Shown: piece after piece, positions 53,995 to 64,000 of the stretch
How positions within the stretch are numbered: position 1 is the first letter of the stretch
Layout of the letters: every line of letters starts with the position of its first letter
DNA from: Bacterioplanes sanyensis
GTDB lineage: Bacteria > Pseudomonadota > Gammaproteobacteria > Pseudomonadales > Oceanobacteraceae
Direction of reading: 5' to 3'
Assembly (NCBI RefSeq): GCF_014652515.1
Contig: NZ_BMYY01000001.1
Location: 62,001 to 126,000, forward strand
Length of the DNA: 64,000 nucleotides
The notes under the pieces: generated by a model
Told to the model about the DNA's origin: nothing
Databases searched by the model: none
Seen by the model: only the letters and a program-made list of their open reading frames with translations
Position numbers and translations under genes: made by a program

Positions 53995-56580
53995 ATGCGA
54001 ATGGATCGACTGACCACCAGCTTGCAAAACGCTCTGGCCGAGAGTCAGAGCTTGGCGCTGGGGCATGACCACAACCAAATAGACACCGTGCACCTACTGC
54101 TGTGCCTGTTGGAGCAGCCCAGCAGCTCGGTAAAAGATGTGCTGCGCCGTGCGGGCGTGCAAGTGCCGGCGTTAGAGCGCACCTTGCGCCAGGCACTCAG
54201 CGATTTGCCCACGGTCAGCTCGCCGGACGGCAACGTGCAATTGGCACCTGAGCTGGGCCGCATTTTGAACTTGGCTGATAAGGCTTCACAGCAACTGGGT
54301 GATCAGTACGTTTCCAGTGAGGTGTTACTGCAGGTCGCTCTGCAAGACCGCGGTGCCGCTGGCAAAGCCTTAAAAGAAGCGGGCTTAGACGAAGACAAAG
54401 TCATTGCTGCAATCAAAGACATGCGTGGCGGCGAAAGCGTCAGCGACGCCAATGCTGAAGACAATCGCCAGGCGCTGGATAAATACTGCATCGACCTGAC
54501 CGAGCGCGCCGAAGCCGGCAAGCTTGACCCGGTGATTGGTCGTGATGATGAAATTCGTCGCACGGTGCAGGTGTTGCAGCGCCGTACCAAAAATAACCCG
54601 GTATTGATTGGCCCACCGGGCGTGGGCAAAACCGCTGTGGTCGAAGGCTTGGCCCAGCGCATCATCGACGGCGAAGTGCCAGAAAACCTGAAAAATAAAC
54701 GTATTCTGGCGTTGGACATGGGCGCTTTGGTGGCCGGTGCCAAATACCGAGGGGAGTTTGAGGAGCGCCTGAAAGCGGTATTAAAAGACGTGGCCAAAGA
54801 AGAAGGCCGCATTGTGCTCTTTATCGACGAGATGCACACCATGGTCGGCGCTGGCAAGTCGGATGGCGCCATGGATGCCGGCAATATGCTGAAGCCTGCC
54901 TTGGCTCGCGGTGAGCTGCATTGCGTGGGCGCCACCACCTTGGATGAATATCGCGAGTTTGTGGAAAAAGACGCCGCCCTGGAGCGTCGTTTTCAAAAAG
55001 TGCTGGTGGATGAGCCCAGCGTTGAAGACACCATCGCTATTTTGCGCGGGCTAAAAGAGCGCTACGAAGTGCACCACGGGGTGCAAATTACCGACAGCGC
55101 CATCATTGCTGCGTCTAAGTTATCGCAGCGCTACATCACGGATCGCCGTTTACCGGACAAAGCCATCGACCTGGTAGACGAAGCGGCGTCGGTGATTCGC
55201 ATGGAAATCGATTCCAAACCGCAGGAAATGGACAAGTTAGAACGGCGTTTGATTCAGCTGAAAATCGAGCGCGAAGCACTGCGCAAAGAAAAAGACGACG
55301 CCGCCAAAAAGCGTCTCAACGACTTAAATGAAGAGATCAACAAAGCTGGCACTGCCTACGTCGATTTGGAAGAGGTGTGGAAAAAAGAAAAAGCCTTGTT
55401 GGAAGGTGCCTCGCAAGCCAAAGAGCAGTTAGAAGAAGCCAAGCAAGAGCTGGAAACGGCCCGTCGCGCCGGCGATTTGCAAAAAATGTCGGAGCTGCAA
55501 TACGGCCGCATTCCGGAGCTGGAAAAACAACTGGCCTCTGCCAATGAAGCCGAAAGCAGCGGTACCCAGGAGTTTTCTCTGCTGCGCAACAAGGTCACTG
55601 AGGATGAAATTGCCGAAGTGGTGTCTAAATGGACGGGCGTGCCGGTGAGCAAAATGCTGGAAGGCGAGCGCGAGAAACTGCTGCAAATGGAAGATATGTT
55701 GCAACAAGCGGTGGTCGGTCAAGCCCAAGCGATCAGTGCGGTGTCCAATGCCGTAAGGCGCTCACGCGCGGGGTTGAGTGACCCCAACCGGCCTAACGGC
55801 TCGTTCTTGTTCTTAGGGCCGACCGGGGTTGGTAAAACTGAGCTGTGCAAAGCACTGGCGACTTTCCTGTTCGACAGCAAAGACGCCATGGTGCGCATTG
55901 ATATGTCGGAGTACATGGAGAAGCACTCAGTGGCGCGTTTGATTGGTGCGCCTCCTGGTTATGTGGGCTACGAAGAGGGTGGCTATCTCACCGAAGCGGT
56001 GCGTCGCAAGCCCTATTCGGTGATTTTGCTTGATGAAGTCGAAAAAGCGCATCCGGATGTTTTTAACATTCTGCTGCAGGTGTTAGACGACGGTCAGCTA
56101 ACGGACGGTCAGGGCCGGCGCGTTGACTTTAAAAACACCGTGCTGGTGATGACTTCCAACTTGGGGTCGGACGTCATTCAAACCATGTTTGCGGACCAAC
56201 CCTATGAAGCCATGCGCGATGCGGTGATGGAGATTGTCGGTGGCCATTTTCGGCCGGAGTTTATCAACCGCATTGATGAAGCGGTGGTGTTCCACCCGCT
56301 GCAAAAAGAGCAGATTCGCGGCATTGCCGACATTCAGCTGGATTTGTTGCGAGGCCGCTTGGCGGAGCGCGAACTGACGTTGGAGTTGAACGAGGCCGCC
56401 CTCGATCAGTTGGTTGAGGTGGGCTACGACCCAGTGTACGGCGCTCGGCCATTGAAGCGTGCCATTCAGCGGCGCATTGAAAACCCGTTGGCGCAGTCCA
56501 TTCTGGCTGGCGAGTTTCCTCCGGGCAGCCATATCGTTGCGCAGGTAGAAAACGAGCAGCTGGTATTTAAACACCAGTAA
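53995..56580 (+). CDS. clpB: ATP-dependent chaperone ClpB
   Basis: 861 aa hexameric disaggregase that works with DnaK. Clp_N repeats (1-145), AAA+ 1 with Walker A GPPGVGKT from residue 206, a middle coiled-coil M-domain (about 400-525), AAA+ 2 with Walker A GPTGVGKT from residue 608, and the C-terminal ClpB_D2 domain. Full length with no odd residues seen. AGGAG precedes the ATG. A sigma-32-like promoter upstream fits heat-shock control. Confidence 0.98.
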   Translation: MRMDRLTTSLQNALAESQSLALGHDHNQIDTVHLLLCLLEQPSSSVKDVLRRAGVQVPALERTLRQALSDLPTVSSPDGNVQLAPELGRILNLADKASQQLGDQYVSSEVLLQVALQDRGAAGKALKEAGLDEDKVIAAIKDMRGGESVSDANAEDNRQALDKYCIDLTERAEAGKLDPVIGRDDEIRRTVQVLQRRTKNNPVLIGPPGVGKTAVVEGLAQRIIDGEVPENLKNKRILALDMGALVAGAKYRGEFEERLKAVLKDVAKEEGRIVLFIDEMHTMVGAGKSDGAMDAGNMLKPALARGELHCVGATTLDEYREFVEKDAALERRFQKVLVDEPSVEDTIAILRGLKERYEVHHGVQITDSAIIAASKLSQRYITDRRLPDKAIDLVDEAASVIRMEIDSKPQEMDKLERRLIQLKIEREALRKEKDDAAKKRLNDLNEEINKAGTAYVDLEEVWKKEKALLEGASQAKEQLEEAKQELETARRAGDLQKMSELQYGRIPELEKQLASANEAESSGTQEFSLLRNKVTEDEIAEVVSKWTGVPVSKMLEGEREKLLQMEDMLQQAVVGQAQAISAVSNAVRRSRAGLSDPNRPNGSFLFLGPTGVGKTELCKALATFLFDSKDAMVRIDMSEYMEKHSVARLIGAPPGYVGYEEGGYLTEAVRRKPYSVILLDEVEKAHPDVFNILLQVLDDGQLTDGQGRRVDFKNTVLVMTSNLGSDVIQTMFADQPYEAMRDAVMEIVGGHFRPEFINRIDEAVVFHPLQKEQIRGIADIQLDLLRGRLAERELTLELNEAALDQLVEVGYDPVYGARPLKRAIQRRIENPLAQSILAGEFPPGSHIVAQVENEQLVFKHQ

Positions 56581-56600
56581 CAGGCGGTCACGGCCCACTC

Positions 56601-56633
56601 AGCCCGGCGATGCTGCAGCGTCGTCGGGCTTTT
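56601..56633 (+). terminator. Terminator after clpB
   Basis: AGCCCGGCGATGC / GCGTCGTCGGGCT stem (two G-U pairs), 4-nt loop, then TTTC, 20 nt after the stop. Confidence 0.8.
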
Positions 56634-56685
56634 CTGTATACTGCGGGCCTATTCTCGCCACAGACCACGCCACGGAGGCTCTGTC

Positions 56686-57087
56686 ATGTCACGCCTTGCT
56701 GTTTTTTTTGTCATTGCTTTGCTCAGTGCTTGCACGACGGTACCGGCACAGTCGCTGCGTCTGCCCATGAGTCAGACCAACCATTGCGCCGATCCGGTCG
56801 GTGTCACGGTTAAGCAGCGGGCATTAACCATTGCCCTGGGTGAGCGTCCGACGGCCGGCTATGGCATTGATGTCGTCGCACAAGAGGGGCAGGGCGATAG
56901 CTTAGCGCTGACCTACCGTGAACGCCGCCCTCAGCCGGGCATGATGCAGGCGCAAGTGATGACCTCGCCGTGTTTGCAGGTCATGCTGCCCAGTGGCTGG
57001 CAGCAAGTGACCGTTACCAACGCCGATAACGGACGCCAGTGGCAGTTGACGCCCAGCGACAGTATCGATAAGCGCATGGGGCAATAA
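56686..57087 (+). CDS. PrcB_C-domain lipoprotein
   Basis: 133 aa. Lipobox LLSAC (Cys16) after a short signal. [12 protein letters not shown] resembles the conserved PTGGY core of the PrcB C-terminal domain, found in protease-complex or inhibitor-like periplasmic proteins. The remainder is beta-rich. It lies 2 bp before ruvC. Function unknown; a protease-related role is inferred from the domain only. Confidence 0.72.
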   Translation: MSRLAVFFVIALLSACTTVPAQSLRLPMSQTNHCADPVGVTVKQRALTIALGERPTAGYGIDVVAQEGQGDSLALTYRERRPQPGMMQAQVMTSPCLQVMLPSGWQQVTVTNADNGRQWQLTPSDSIDKRMGQ

Positions 57088-57089
57088 CG

Positions 57090-57605
57090 GTGCTGATATT
57101 GGGCATTGACCCGGGCTCACGCATTACCGGGTTTGGTGTGGTCAATGCAGTGGGGCAACAGTTGGAATATGTTACCAGTGGCTGCATTCGCTTGGGCGAT
57201 GGCCCTATGCCTGAGCGCTTGGATAAACTGTTCAGCAGCATCACGGAACTGGTCGAACGCTACTGTCCACAGCAGTTTGCCATTGAGCAGGCCTTTATGG
57301 GGCGCAATGCTGATTCGGCCCTTAAGCTCGGTCAGGCGCGCGGGGTGGCCATTGTGGCTGCAGTGCGCCAGCAACTGGAAGTGGCGGAGTACGCGCCTCG
57401 TACCATTAAGCAATCGGTGGTGGGCAAGGGCAGCGCCAGCAAAGAGCAGGTGCAAATCATGGTGCGCCAACTGCTAAAGCTGCCGGGCACGCCGCAGGCC
57501 GACGCCGCCGATGCCCTGGCCATCGCCATTTGCCATGCCCATACTCATACCAGCCTGGTCCATCAGGCGGGGCTGAGACGCTTTGCCCGTGGCCGCTTGC
57601 GTTGA
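57090..57605 (+). CDS. ruvC: Holliday junction resolvase RuvC
   Basis: 171 aa. Cuts Holliday junctions with RuvAB. Catalytic residues Asp7, Glu66, Asp138 and Asp141 are all present at the same numbers as in E. coli (GIDPGS, FAIEQ, DAADALA). GTG start. ruvA and ruvB are not downstream; the DUF4892 gene follows instead. Confidence 0.98.
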   Translation: MLILGIDPGSRITGFGVVNAVGQQLEYVTSGCIRLGDGPMPERLDKLFSSITELVERYCPQQFAIEQAFMGRNADSALKLGQARGVAIVAAVRQQLEVAEYAPRTIKQSVVGKGSASKEQVQIMVRQLLKLPGTPQADAADALAIAICHAHTHTSLVHQAGLRRFARGRLR

Positions 57606-57688
57606 CTGAACCGCACAGAAACCCTGCTGTCTGACGTGACAGCTCGTGCTAATCTGCGCTGACTGTCGTCAAGGATTTTCTTCTGCCT

Positions 57689-58579
57689 ATGAAAAACCGC
57701 CGCTGTCCGTCGTTACTGCATATTTTTGTTATGTGGCTGGGGCTGTTGAGTGCCGCCGCCAGTTTGGCATTGCCTGCCTACCCAGGCGCTCGCCTCACCG
57801 ATGAGCAGAGCACCCAAGCCTCCCATTACCGACTGGTGTTGTCGGAGTTGAAACGCTCGCAGGCGACTACGTTCGGCGAGCGCGAGGTGCGCTTAACCGG
57901 TCAACTGCAGCGCCGGGTGTGGACCATGCCGAGCGGCATCGAATTGCAGGAAGTGGTGCAGTTTTATCAGCAGCAGCTGGATGGAAAGCAAGTATTGTAT
58001 CAATGCCAAGGGCTGGATTGTGGCAGCAGTCATTTTTGGGCCAACGAGGTCTTTTCTAACAGCCGTTTGGTTGGGCGTGAAAAAGACCAGTCGCTGATGG
58101 TGGTGATGTCGCCGCGCACGGCAGAGCTGAACGACATTTGGGTGGTGTACGCTGTGCGTCGGGCAACGCGACAGGTCATGGTGAACGTCGACCATATCGT
58201 TACCGGCGATGCCGTCGCCGGAGATGATTTAGAACGCAGTCGCATTGAACAGGTGTTAGCCGATAGTCATGGCTGGCTGCCGGGATTTGCCGTCAGCAAT
58301 CAGCGCTTTGATGAAGATGCCAGTCAGGTGTTGGTGGATACCCTAAAAGCCTTGGCTCCTGGAGTTAAGCAGCGTTTGCATCTGGTGGTGCATTGCTACG
58401 ATGCCACGGATATGGCGGAAAACATGCGCTGCTCTGAGCGCTTAGCGCAGCAACTGCGTGCGGCCGTGTTTGATGGCCAATACGATATCAACGTGACCGG
58501 ATTAGGGGCTTTGACCCTGCCGCCGGGTGAGCGTTTGCAGCCGGCGCTGCGCTTTGTGTTTTGGCCGGGGCGACGCTGA
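57689..58579 (+). CDS. DUF4892 domain-containing exported protein
   Basis: 296 aa with signal peptide (MWLGLLSAAASLALP). YPGARLTDEQS and GIELQEVVQFYQQQL are seen in DUF4892 proteins; the C-terminal half (VDTLKALAPGVKQRLHLVVHCYDA) resembles an OmpA-like or SH3-like region in that family. Secreted, function unknown. Overlaps the next gene (TGATG), so coupled with the patatin phospholipase. Confidence 0.85.
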   Translation: MKNRRCPSLLHIFVMWLGLLSAAASLALPAYPGARLTDEQSTQASHYRLVLSELKRSQATTFGEREVRLTGQLQRRVWTMPSGIELQEVVQFYQQQLDGKQVLYQCQGLDCGSSHFWANEVFSNSRLVGREKDQSLMVVMSPRTAELNDIWVVYAVRRATRQVMVNVDHIVTGDAVAGDDLERSRIEQVLADSHGWLPGFAVSNQRFDEDASQVLVDTLKALAPGVKQRLHLVVHCYDATDMAENMRCSERLAQQLRAAVFDGQYDINVTGLGALTLPPGERLQPALRFVFWPGRR

Positions 58580-59511
58580 TGGCAAAAAAAACAGTCGCCC
58601 TGGCGCTGGGCAGCGGTGGCGCCCGAGGTTATGCCCACATTGGTTTGATCGATGAACTGGAACGGCGTGGCTACAACATTGTTGCTGTGTCTGGCTCGTC
58701 GATGGGGGCCATTGTTGGCGGCTTTTATTGTGCCGGCAAGCTAGAGCAGCTGCGTGAATGGGTCTGTGGCCTGAGTTATTTGGACGTGCTGCGCTTGGTC
58801 GATTTGTCGCTGCTGTCGAGCGGTGCTGTGCGCGGCGATCGGGTGTTTCGCCAACTCGGCGAAATGCTAGAAGGGCAGCAAATTGAGGACATGGCGCTGC
58901 CGTTTACCGCCGTTGCCACCGACCTGACGCGTAAAAAAGAAGTGTGGTTTCAGCGCGGCGATCTTAATCATGCCATTCGCGCCTCGGCGGCGATTCCCAG
59001 TTTGATCATGCCCGTACCCTTCGACAGTGGTAACGGCCGGCCGAGTTTGTTGGTAGACGGCGGTGTGTTGAATCCACTGCCCATCATTCCGTGTGTATCG
59101 GCTCATGCTGAGCTGATTATTGCCGTCGACCTCAATGCCAATACGCCGGTGCCGCCGGCGTTTCAGGCCAGTCAGCAGCCCAGCGCCGAGCAAAAACAGG
59201 ACTGGTTCGACAGCGTTATCAGCAAGGCCAGCCAATGGTTGGATAGCAAATCCAGCGAGCAAGCCAATGAAAACCTCAGCAAGCTGGAAGTGATCAACCA
59301 GATGTTCGAGATCATGCAGTCGTCGCTGAGCCAATTCAAACTGGCCGGTTACCCGCCCGATTTGCTGGTGTCTATGCCGGCCGAAGCCTGTGAAATGTAC
59401 GAGTTTTATCGCGCGGATGAAATGATTCGCCTGGGCCAGCTGGTGGCCGCCGATGCGCTGGATGCACTCGAAGCGGGCACCACCAGCCTTTATGGTAAGC
59501 GCCCGGGGTGA
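58579..59511 (+). CDS. Patatin-like phospholipase (RssA family)
   Basis: 310 aa. Catalytic dyad region: oxyanion GSGGARG near 12-18, GSSMG nucleophile elbow (Ser near 46) and DGG (Asp about 170, [10 protein letters not shown]). Acyl hydrolase of the cytosol or inner-membrane face. ATG overlaps the DUF4892 stop. RssA-type role is uncertain. Confidence 0.93.
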   Translation: MAKKTVALALGSGGARGYAHIGLIDELERRGYNIVAVSGSSMGAIVGGFYCAGKLEQLREWVCGLSYLDVLRLVDLSLLSSGAVRGDRVFRQLGEMLEGQQIEDMALPFTAVATDLTRKKEVWFQRGDLNHAIRASAAIPSLIMPVPFDSGNGRPSLLVDGGVLNPLPIIPCVSAHAELIIAVDLNANTPVPPAFQASQQPSAEQKQDWFDSVISKASQWLDSKSSEQANENLSKLEVINQMFEIMQSSLSQFKLAGYPPDLLVSMPAEACEMYEFYRADEMIRLGQLVAADALDALEAGTTSLYGKRPG

Positions 59512-59569
59512 AGCCAGGCGGCGAAAGTATTACACTAAGCCCCCTTTTAACCGGCCGCTGGCGCCTTGC

Positions 59570-60493
59570 ATGATTACCGACACACAGCTTCAATCGGCCG
59601 TTGCCGAACTTCACACTCTGCAGGATTTCATTCGTTGGGGAGCCAGTCAGTTGGCTGCCAGCGATGTGTATTTTGGCCACGGCACCAACACCCCGTGGGA
59701 TGACGCCCTGGTGCTGGTCAGCCATGCCTTGCACCTGCCGTGGAACATGCCGTCTGAGTGGCGCACCTCTCGCTTGACCACAGAAGAGCGCACCCAGGTC
59801 GCCAGCCTGTTGCAAAAACGCATTAATGAACGCATTCCTACCCCGTATTTAACCGGCGAGGCCTGGTTTTGCGAGCACCCCTATTGGGTCGATGAGCGGG
59901 TGTTAATACCACGCTCTCCCATTGCTGAACTGATTAAGCAGCGCTTTGCGCCCCATTGGCCCACCGAGCGCCAGCCGCAGCGCATACTCGATTTGTGCTG
60001 TGGCAGCGGCTGCATTGGCTTGGCTTGCGCCTATGAGTTCGACCAAGCCCAGGTAGAGCTGCTGGATTTATCGTTTGATGCCCTGGAAGTGGCCGAGGCC
60101 AATATAGAGCGTCATCGCATGCAAGACCGGGTAGTGGTGTTGCAGTCGGATTTATTTGCCGCTGCCGAAGGTCGCTACGACATCATTGTGTCGAACCCAC
60201 CTTACGTCGACGCCGATGATATGGCCTGTTTGCCAGCGGAATATCACCACGAGCCAGAAATGGCACTGGCCGCCGGCGCTGACGGTTTGGACTTAGTCCG
60301 CATCATGCTGGCTCAGGCACGCCGCTACTTGAACGATGACGGCGTCCTGGTGGTGGAGGTCGGCAATAGCTGGCCAGCACTGGCCGAGGCCTACCCAGAC
60401 GTCGCCTTTGATTGGCAAGATTTTGAGCACGGCGGCCATGGTGTGTTTGTGTTACATGCCCGTCAGTTAGATGCGTTGGCAACCACCGAATAA
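59570..60493 (+). CDS. prmB: 50S ribosomal protein uL3 glutamine N5-methyltransferase
   Basis: 307 aa. Methylates a Gln of ribosomal protein L3. SAM-binding [12 protein letters not shown] and catalytic [10 protein letters not shown]. Next to aroC, the usual order in gammaproteobacteria. Start ATG 59570 (MITDTQLQS); the frame extends 39 codons upstream into the patatin gene end. Confidence 0.95.
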   Translation: MITDTQLQSAVAELHTLQDFIRWGASQLAASDVYFGHGTNTPWDDALVLVSHALHLPWNMPSEWRTSRLTTEERTQVASLLQKRINERIPTPYLTGEAWFCEHPYWVDERVLIPRSPIAELIKQRFAPHWPTERQPQRILDLCCGSGCIGLACAYEFDQAQVELLDLSFDALEVAEANIERHRMQDRVVVLQSDLFAAAEGRYDIIVSNPPYVDADDMACLPAEYHHEPEMALAAGADGLDLVRIMLAQARRYLNDDGVLVVEVGNSWPALAEAYPDVAFDWQDFEHGGHGVFVLHARQLDALATTE

Positions 60494-60515
60494 TTATTGA
60501 TAAGCGGGTTATCGT

Positions 60516-61622
60516 ATGTCCGGAAATACCTTTGGTAAAAGCTTTACCGTGACCACCTTTGGCGAAAGTCACGGCTTGGCGCTGGGCGCCATTGTTGATG
60601 GCTGCCCACCTGGCATTGAGCTAAGCGAAGCCGATCTGCAGGCCGACTTGGACCGGCGCAAGCCCGGCACTTCGCGTTACACCACCCAGCGTCGCGAGCC
60701 GGATCAAGTCAAGATACTGTCGGGCGTGTTTGAGGGCAAAACCACGGGCACGCCGATCGGCTTGCTGATTGAAAACACCGATCAGCGCTCGAAAGACTAT
60801 TCCAACATCGCTGACACCTTTCGCCCAGCCCACGCCGATTACGCTTATAACCACAAATACGGCTTTCGCGATTACCGCGGCGGTGGCCGCTCGTCGGCAC
60901 GCGAAACGGCCATGCGGGTAGCGGCGGGTGCCATCGCTAAAAAAATTCTCGCCGCTAAGGGCATTGAAGTGCGCGGTTATTTGTCGCAACTCGGGCCGAT
61001 TAAAATCGAGCAGTTCGATTGGCAGGAAGTGCACAACAACCCCTTCTTTTGCCCCGATGCCAGCAAGGTCGAGGCGATGGAAACCTACATGACCGAGCTG
61101 CGCAAAGAGGGTAACTCGGTGGGCGCCAAAATCTCCGTGGTCGCCAGTGGCATGTTCCCAGGTCTGGGCGAGCCTATCTTTGATCGCTTGGATGCCGATT
61201 TGGCCCACGCGCTGATGAGCATCAATGCGGTGAAGGGCGTCGAGATCGGTGATGGCTTTGATGTGGTGGCGCAAAAAGGCACCGAGCATCGCGATGAGAT
61301 GACGGCCGAGGGATTTTTAAGCAATCACGCTGGCGGTGTGCTGGGTGGCATTAGCACGGGCCAGGACCTTATTGCCCACATTGCTTTAAAACCGACCTCC
61401 AGCCTGGTGATCCCCGGCCGCTCCATTGATGCCAATGGCAACGAAATTGAGGTGGTGACCAAAGGTCGTCATGACCCGTGCGTGGGTATTCGTGCAACGC
61501 CCATTGCCGAGGCTATGATGGCCATCGTCTTGGCCGACCATTGGCTGCGCCATCGAGGCCAAAATGCCGATGTTAACGTCACTACCCCCGTCATTGCAGC
61601 TCAGGCACCTGGCCACGAGTGA
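60516..61622 (+). CDS. aroC: Chorismate synthase
   Basis: 368 aa. Last step of the shikimate pathway, anti-elimination of EPSP with reduced [52 protein letters not shown] and [16 protein letters not shown] are the family signatures. Overlaps the MFS gene by 4 bp (GTGA). Confidence 0.98.
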   Translation: MSGNTFGKSFTVTTFGESHGLALGAIVDGCPPGIELSEADLQADLDRRKPGTSRYTTQRREPDQVKILSGVFEGKTTGTPIGLLIENTDQRSKDYSNIADTFRPAHADYAYNHKYGFRDYRGGGRSSARETAMRVAAGAIAKKILAAKGIEVRGYLSQLGPIKIEQFDWQEVHNNPFFCPDASKVEAMETYMTELRKEGNSVGAKISVVASGMFPGLGEPIFDRLDADLAHALMSINAVKGVEIGDGFDVVAQKGTEHRDEMTAEGFLSNHAGGVLGGISTGQDLIAHIALKPTSSLVIPGRSIDANGNEIEVVTKGRHDPCVGIRATPIAEAMMAIVLADHWLRHRGQNADVNVTTPVIAAQAPGHE

Positions 61623-62791
61623 GCACCCAAGTCCATGATGCGGCAGCCGACTGGCTGCCGTTTAAACGCCTGTCTTTGTTTTATGCCCTCTATTTTGCCT
61701 TGCTCGGCTGCATTGCGCCGTTTTGGGGGTTGTTTCTAGAGCACCGTGGCTTCGATGCCAGTGATATCGGCACACTGATGGCCTTGTTTGGGCTGGTGCG
61801 CATCTTGGCGCCGAATGTATGGGCCATGGTGGGCCGCCGTCAGACATCGCCGCTGCCGATGATTCGCCTAGCGGGGTTGCTGACCTTGGTCAGTTTCAGC
61901 GCCATTATCTGGGCGCAAAGCTTTGCTGCCATGGCGACGGTTATGTTGGCTTACGGCTTCTTCTGGGCAGCCATGCTGCCGCAATACGAGGCGTTGACGC
62001 TGCAGGCGGTGAAAGATCGCCTTGATGTTTACAGTCGCATTCGGGTGTGGGGCTCCATCGGCTTCATCGTTGCCGTGGTGGTGATGGGAGCGGTATTAGA
62101 ACGCGTGTCGCTGGCTTGGCTGCCCCTATTTATGTGGCTGTTTATGTTGGTGATCTGGCTCAATGCCTGGAGTTTGCCGGCACGTCAGACTGAGCGCCAG
62201 CCGTCTGCTCATGGGCAGGGCAGTGTTTGGCAGACGTTGCGTCAGCGGCCAGTGTGGTTATTCCTGCTGATGACGGTGCTGTTGCAGGTGAGTTTTGGCC
62301 CTTACTACACCTTCTTTTCTATTTATTTAGAGCAGGCGGGCTACGGTCGTACGCCTGTGGGCCTGCTGTGGGCCTTGGGGGTATTGGCTGAGGTGGTGTT
62401 CTTCTGGCAGTTTCATCGCTTTATGCTGCGCTTTAGCTGGCGTAATTGGTTTGTGCTGGCGCTTGCTTTGACGGCATTGCGCTGGTGGTTAACGGCGTTA
62501 CAGGTAGAAAACTGGTGGTGGTTGGTGATGGTGCAGTTGGCGCATGCATTTAGCTTTGCTGCCATGCACGCGGTGTCGATGCGCTACCTTCAGCATTATT
62601 TCCCCGGCAACTTGTTGGCCTCTGGGCAGGCGATTTATTCCAGCCTAGGGTTTGGCTTGGGCGGAGCGATAGGTGCCTGGCTGAGTGGGCTTTATTGGCA
62701 AAGCCTAGGGGGTGAGTGGGTATTTACTGCGGCCGCGGGTTTAGCGTTTATAGCCGCCTTGGTGGCGCTGGGCTTACCGAAGCGCCTTTAG
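61619..62791 (+). CDS. MFS transporter (HcaT/MFS_1-like)
   Basis: 390 aa, twelve TM helices. [36 protein letters not shown] resembles the HcaT/LacY-like MFS_1 group (PF12832). A homologue follows aroC in many gammaproteobacteria. GTG start inside the aroC stop (GTGA). Substrate unknown. Confidence 0.92.
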   Translation: MSTQVHDAAADWLPFKRLSLFYALYFALLGCIAPFWGLFLEHRGFDASDIGTLMALFGLVRILAPNVWAMVGRRQTSPLPMIRLAGLLTLVSFSAIIWAQSFAAMATVMLAYGFFWAAMLPQYEALTLQAVKDRLDVYSRIRVWGSIGFIVAVVVMGAVLERVSLAWLPLFMWLFMLVIWLNAWSLPARQTERQPSAHGQGSVWQTLRQRPVWLFLLMTVLLQVSFGPYYTFFSIYLEQAGYGRTPVGLLWALGVLAEVVFFWQFHRFMLRFSWRNWFVLALALTALRWWLTALQVENWWWLVMVQLAHAFSFAAMHAVSMRYLQHYFPGNLLASGQAIYSSLGFGLGGAIGAWLSGLYWQSLGGEWVFTAAAGLAFIAALVALGLPKRL

Positions 62792-62823
62792 GGGCAAGAG
62801 AGTCAAAAAATACCGGAAAAAGA

Positions 62824-62865
62824 AAAGGCACGGGTGTAAAAAGGAAAGGCAGGGGTGTAAAAAGG
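62824..62865 (+). repeat. Two 21-bp direct repeats
   Basis: AAAGGCACGGGTGTAAAAAGG and AAAGGCAGGGGTGTAAAAAGG, in tandem, 33 bp after the MFS stop and before the DUF6489 gene. Purine-rich; significance unclear. Confidence 0.75.
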
Positions 62866-62901
62866 AAGGAGCCGTCACATATATTCTTTATAGGGATTAC
62901 T

Positions 62902-63153
62902 ATGAAAATTAATATAACTTTCGATATGACACCCGAGGAATTTCGTCGAGTACTTGGTTTGCCGGACGTAGCTGAATTTCAGCGCGAGCTGTTTGACCAG
63001 ATGCTAAAACGTATGCATTCTGGCGAAGACGGCTATGACCCCATGTCTTTGTATCAGCCGATGATGCAAGAGGGAATGAATACCATGAATCAGATGCAGA
63101 AGATGATGTTCAGTATGATGTCTGGTTCTAAAGGCGGTGATAAAAATGAATAA
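62902..63153 (+). CDS. DUF6489 family protein
   Basis: 83 aa. MKINITFDMTPEEFRRVLGLPDV, then a Met- and Gln-rich C-terminal helix (MQKMMFSMMSGSKGG), the pattern of DUF6489 proteins found near PHA genes in marine gammaproteobacteria. It may be a PHA-granule or stress protein; no activity known. The frame extends upstream of 62902, but this ATG starts the conserved part. Confidence 0.75.
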   Translation: MKINITFDMTPEEFRRVLGLPDVAEFQRELFDQMLKRMHSGEDGYDPMSLYQPMMQEGMNTMNQMQKMMFSMMSGSKGGDKNE

Positions 63154-63358
63154 AGTCGTCTAATAAATACGACAATTCAGGACATTTTTAACTGCCAATG
63201 TTACTGATCTTCCCGTCCATTCTAAAGGGCTAGTAACAAAGCATGATTTTAGTCAAGCTGTCGTTACTTTCGGTGGCGGTCGTCATCGAACTGTAAGATA
63301 TACTCGGCTACCATCGGATGACCGATTTCGGCAATAGAACCTTTGAAGGAGCTAGACC

Positions 63359-63754
63359 ATGCAAGAGAATATTTTGAACGCCTTTGCGGAGCAGGCTAAG
63401 ACCATGTACGCACCTATGAGCAAGTTCAATACTCTGCTCGTGGATAACATGGAGAAGATGACAGACTTTCAACTGGGCGCGATTAAAGCCTACGCTGAAA
63501 TGGGTCTGGATCAGATGAAAAAAGCCGCTGATGTTAAAGATACTGACAGCCTGCGCGCTTACACTGCCTCTCAGGCTGAAGCGGCGACTGCTCTGAATAA
63601 AAAAATCATGGAAGATGCGAAAGCCATGTCTGATATGGCAATGGAGTTTAAAACTCAGGTTGAAGGCATCATGGAAGAAGCGCGTACAACGGCATCCGCA
63701 ACCGCAACTACCGCTGCAACCAAAGCGTCCTCTGCTAAGAAAACTGCCGCCTGA
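63359..63754 (+). CDS. phaP: Phasin family protein
   Basis: 131 aa, helical and amphipathic: FAEQAKTMYAPMSKFNTLLVDNMEKMTDFQLGAIKAYAEMGLDQMKKA is the phasin_2-type pattern, and the C-terminus is an Ala/Thr/Lys-rich tail. Coats polyhydroxyalkanoate granules. AAGGAG 6 nt before the ATG. The 205 bp before it likely hold its promoter. Confidence 0.93.
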   Translation: MQENILNAFAEQAKTMYAPMSKFNTLLVDNMEKMTDFQLGAIKAYAEMGLDQMKKAADVKDTDSLRAYTASQAEAATALNKKIMEDAKAMSDMAMEFKTQVEGIMEEARTTASATATTAATKASSAKKTAA

Positions 63755-63816
63755 TTGTTGGTGGCAGGTGCCGTGTGATGCACCCGGTCAACCCAACTGC
63801 CGGGTCTCACTGCACT

Positions 63817-63843
63817 AAAGGTCACCCTCGGGTGGCCTTTTTT
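63817..63843 (+). terminator. Terminator after phasin gene
   Basis: AAAGGTCACCC / GGGTGGCCTTT stem with a TC loop, followed by T6; 63 nt after the phasin stop. Confidence 0.88.
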
Positions 63844-63868
63844 ATGGGTGAACTTTTCAGGGTGATGT

Positions 63869-64000
63869 ATGAGCGTAGGGCAAAAGGAAGCGGTAGATAC
63901 CGCGATTAAAGATTTTTACGATATGGCGCTGCGAGCCACTGAGCAATACAGCAGTGTGATGGAAAAGGTGATTAGTCAACAAACCTCAGCTGACGATCCC
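63869..64000 (+). CDS. Probable PHA synthase PhaC, N-terminal part (cut by window end)
   Basis: 44 codons open to the window edge: MSVGQKEAVDTAIKDFYDM, then EQYSSVMEKVISQQ. The start, after a GGTGAT stretch, and the position right after the phasin suggest class I PhaC, which has a variable N-terminus. The catalytic lipase box is outside the window, so the call rests on context. Confidence 0.5.
   Translation, partial: MSVGQKEAVDTAIKDFYDMALRATEQYSSVMEKVISQQTSADDP

Overview
The window is a continuous stretch of a gammaproteobacterial chromosome. Protein character (LpoA, DiaA, YraN, RsmI, TusA, long-form DapD, Prc, ClpB, RuvC, PrmB-AroC), an A-type RNase P RNA and a phasin/PHA locus suggest a marine, polyhydroxyalkanoate-making member of the Oceanospirillales or a nearby order. 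That placement is inference from gene content; no 16S rRNA gene is present.

Layout. 1-10.1 kb: pepN, then a DUF1329 / YCF48-like / RND (MMPL) exporter module, then a membrane protein overlapping an AraC-type regulator. 10.1-16.9 kb: an accessory island. It holds a YefM-YoeB toxin-antitoxin pair with a TGTACA operator-promoter, three minus-strand genes separated by two recognisable integron attC sites (NYN/PIN-like protein, small membrane protein, zinc-ribbon protein), a low-GC serine-hydrolase lipoprotein, and many copies of a long imperfect-palindrome repeat. No integrase or transposase is visible. The three cassette genes lie between inverted copies of the repeat; the serine hydrolase lies between direct copies. 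A 26-bp perfect palindrome occurs near both ends of the island.

16.9-32.8 kb: regulator/EamA exporter pairs (AraC type; MarR type with clear palindromic operators), an MscS channel, outer-membrane phospholipase A overlapping an ATP-NAD kinase-like gene, an HBM-type chemotaxis receptor, nth, an MBL-fold hydrolase, a frameshifted nucleotidyltransferase, a MocR-type regulator and an unusual ammonium transporter-histidine kinase ATPase fusion. 32.9-44.4 kb: yffB-like/dapD, an esterase with a triplicated 21-bp repeat at its stop codon, a DUF819 transporter with a D-amino-acid PLP enzyme, an AmpG-like permease, tusA, and diaA-yraN-lpoA divergent from rsmI with overlapping start codons.

44.4-64 kb: rnpB, a periplasmic solute-binding protein, a universal stress protein with a Kef-type antiporter, elongator tRNA-Met, prc, a thioesterase, a LysR/EamA pair, clpB behind a sigma-32-like promoter, ruvC, a DUF4892 protein with a patatin phospholipase, prmB-aroC-MFS, and a DUF6489-phasin-PHA synthase locus cut by the window end. 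Most of the window is ordinary core genome; the 10-17 kb island is the part that deserves closer study.
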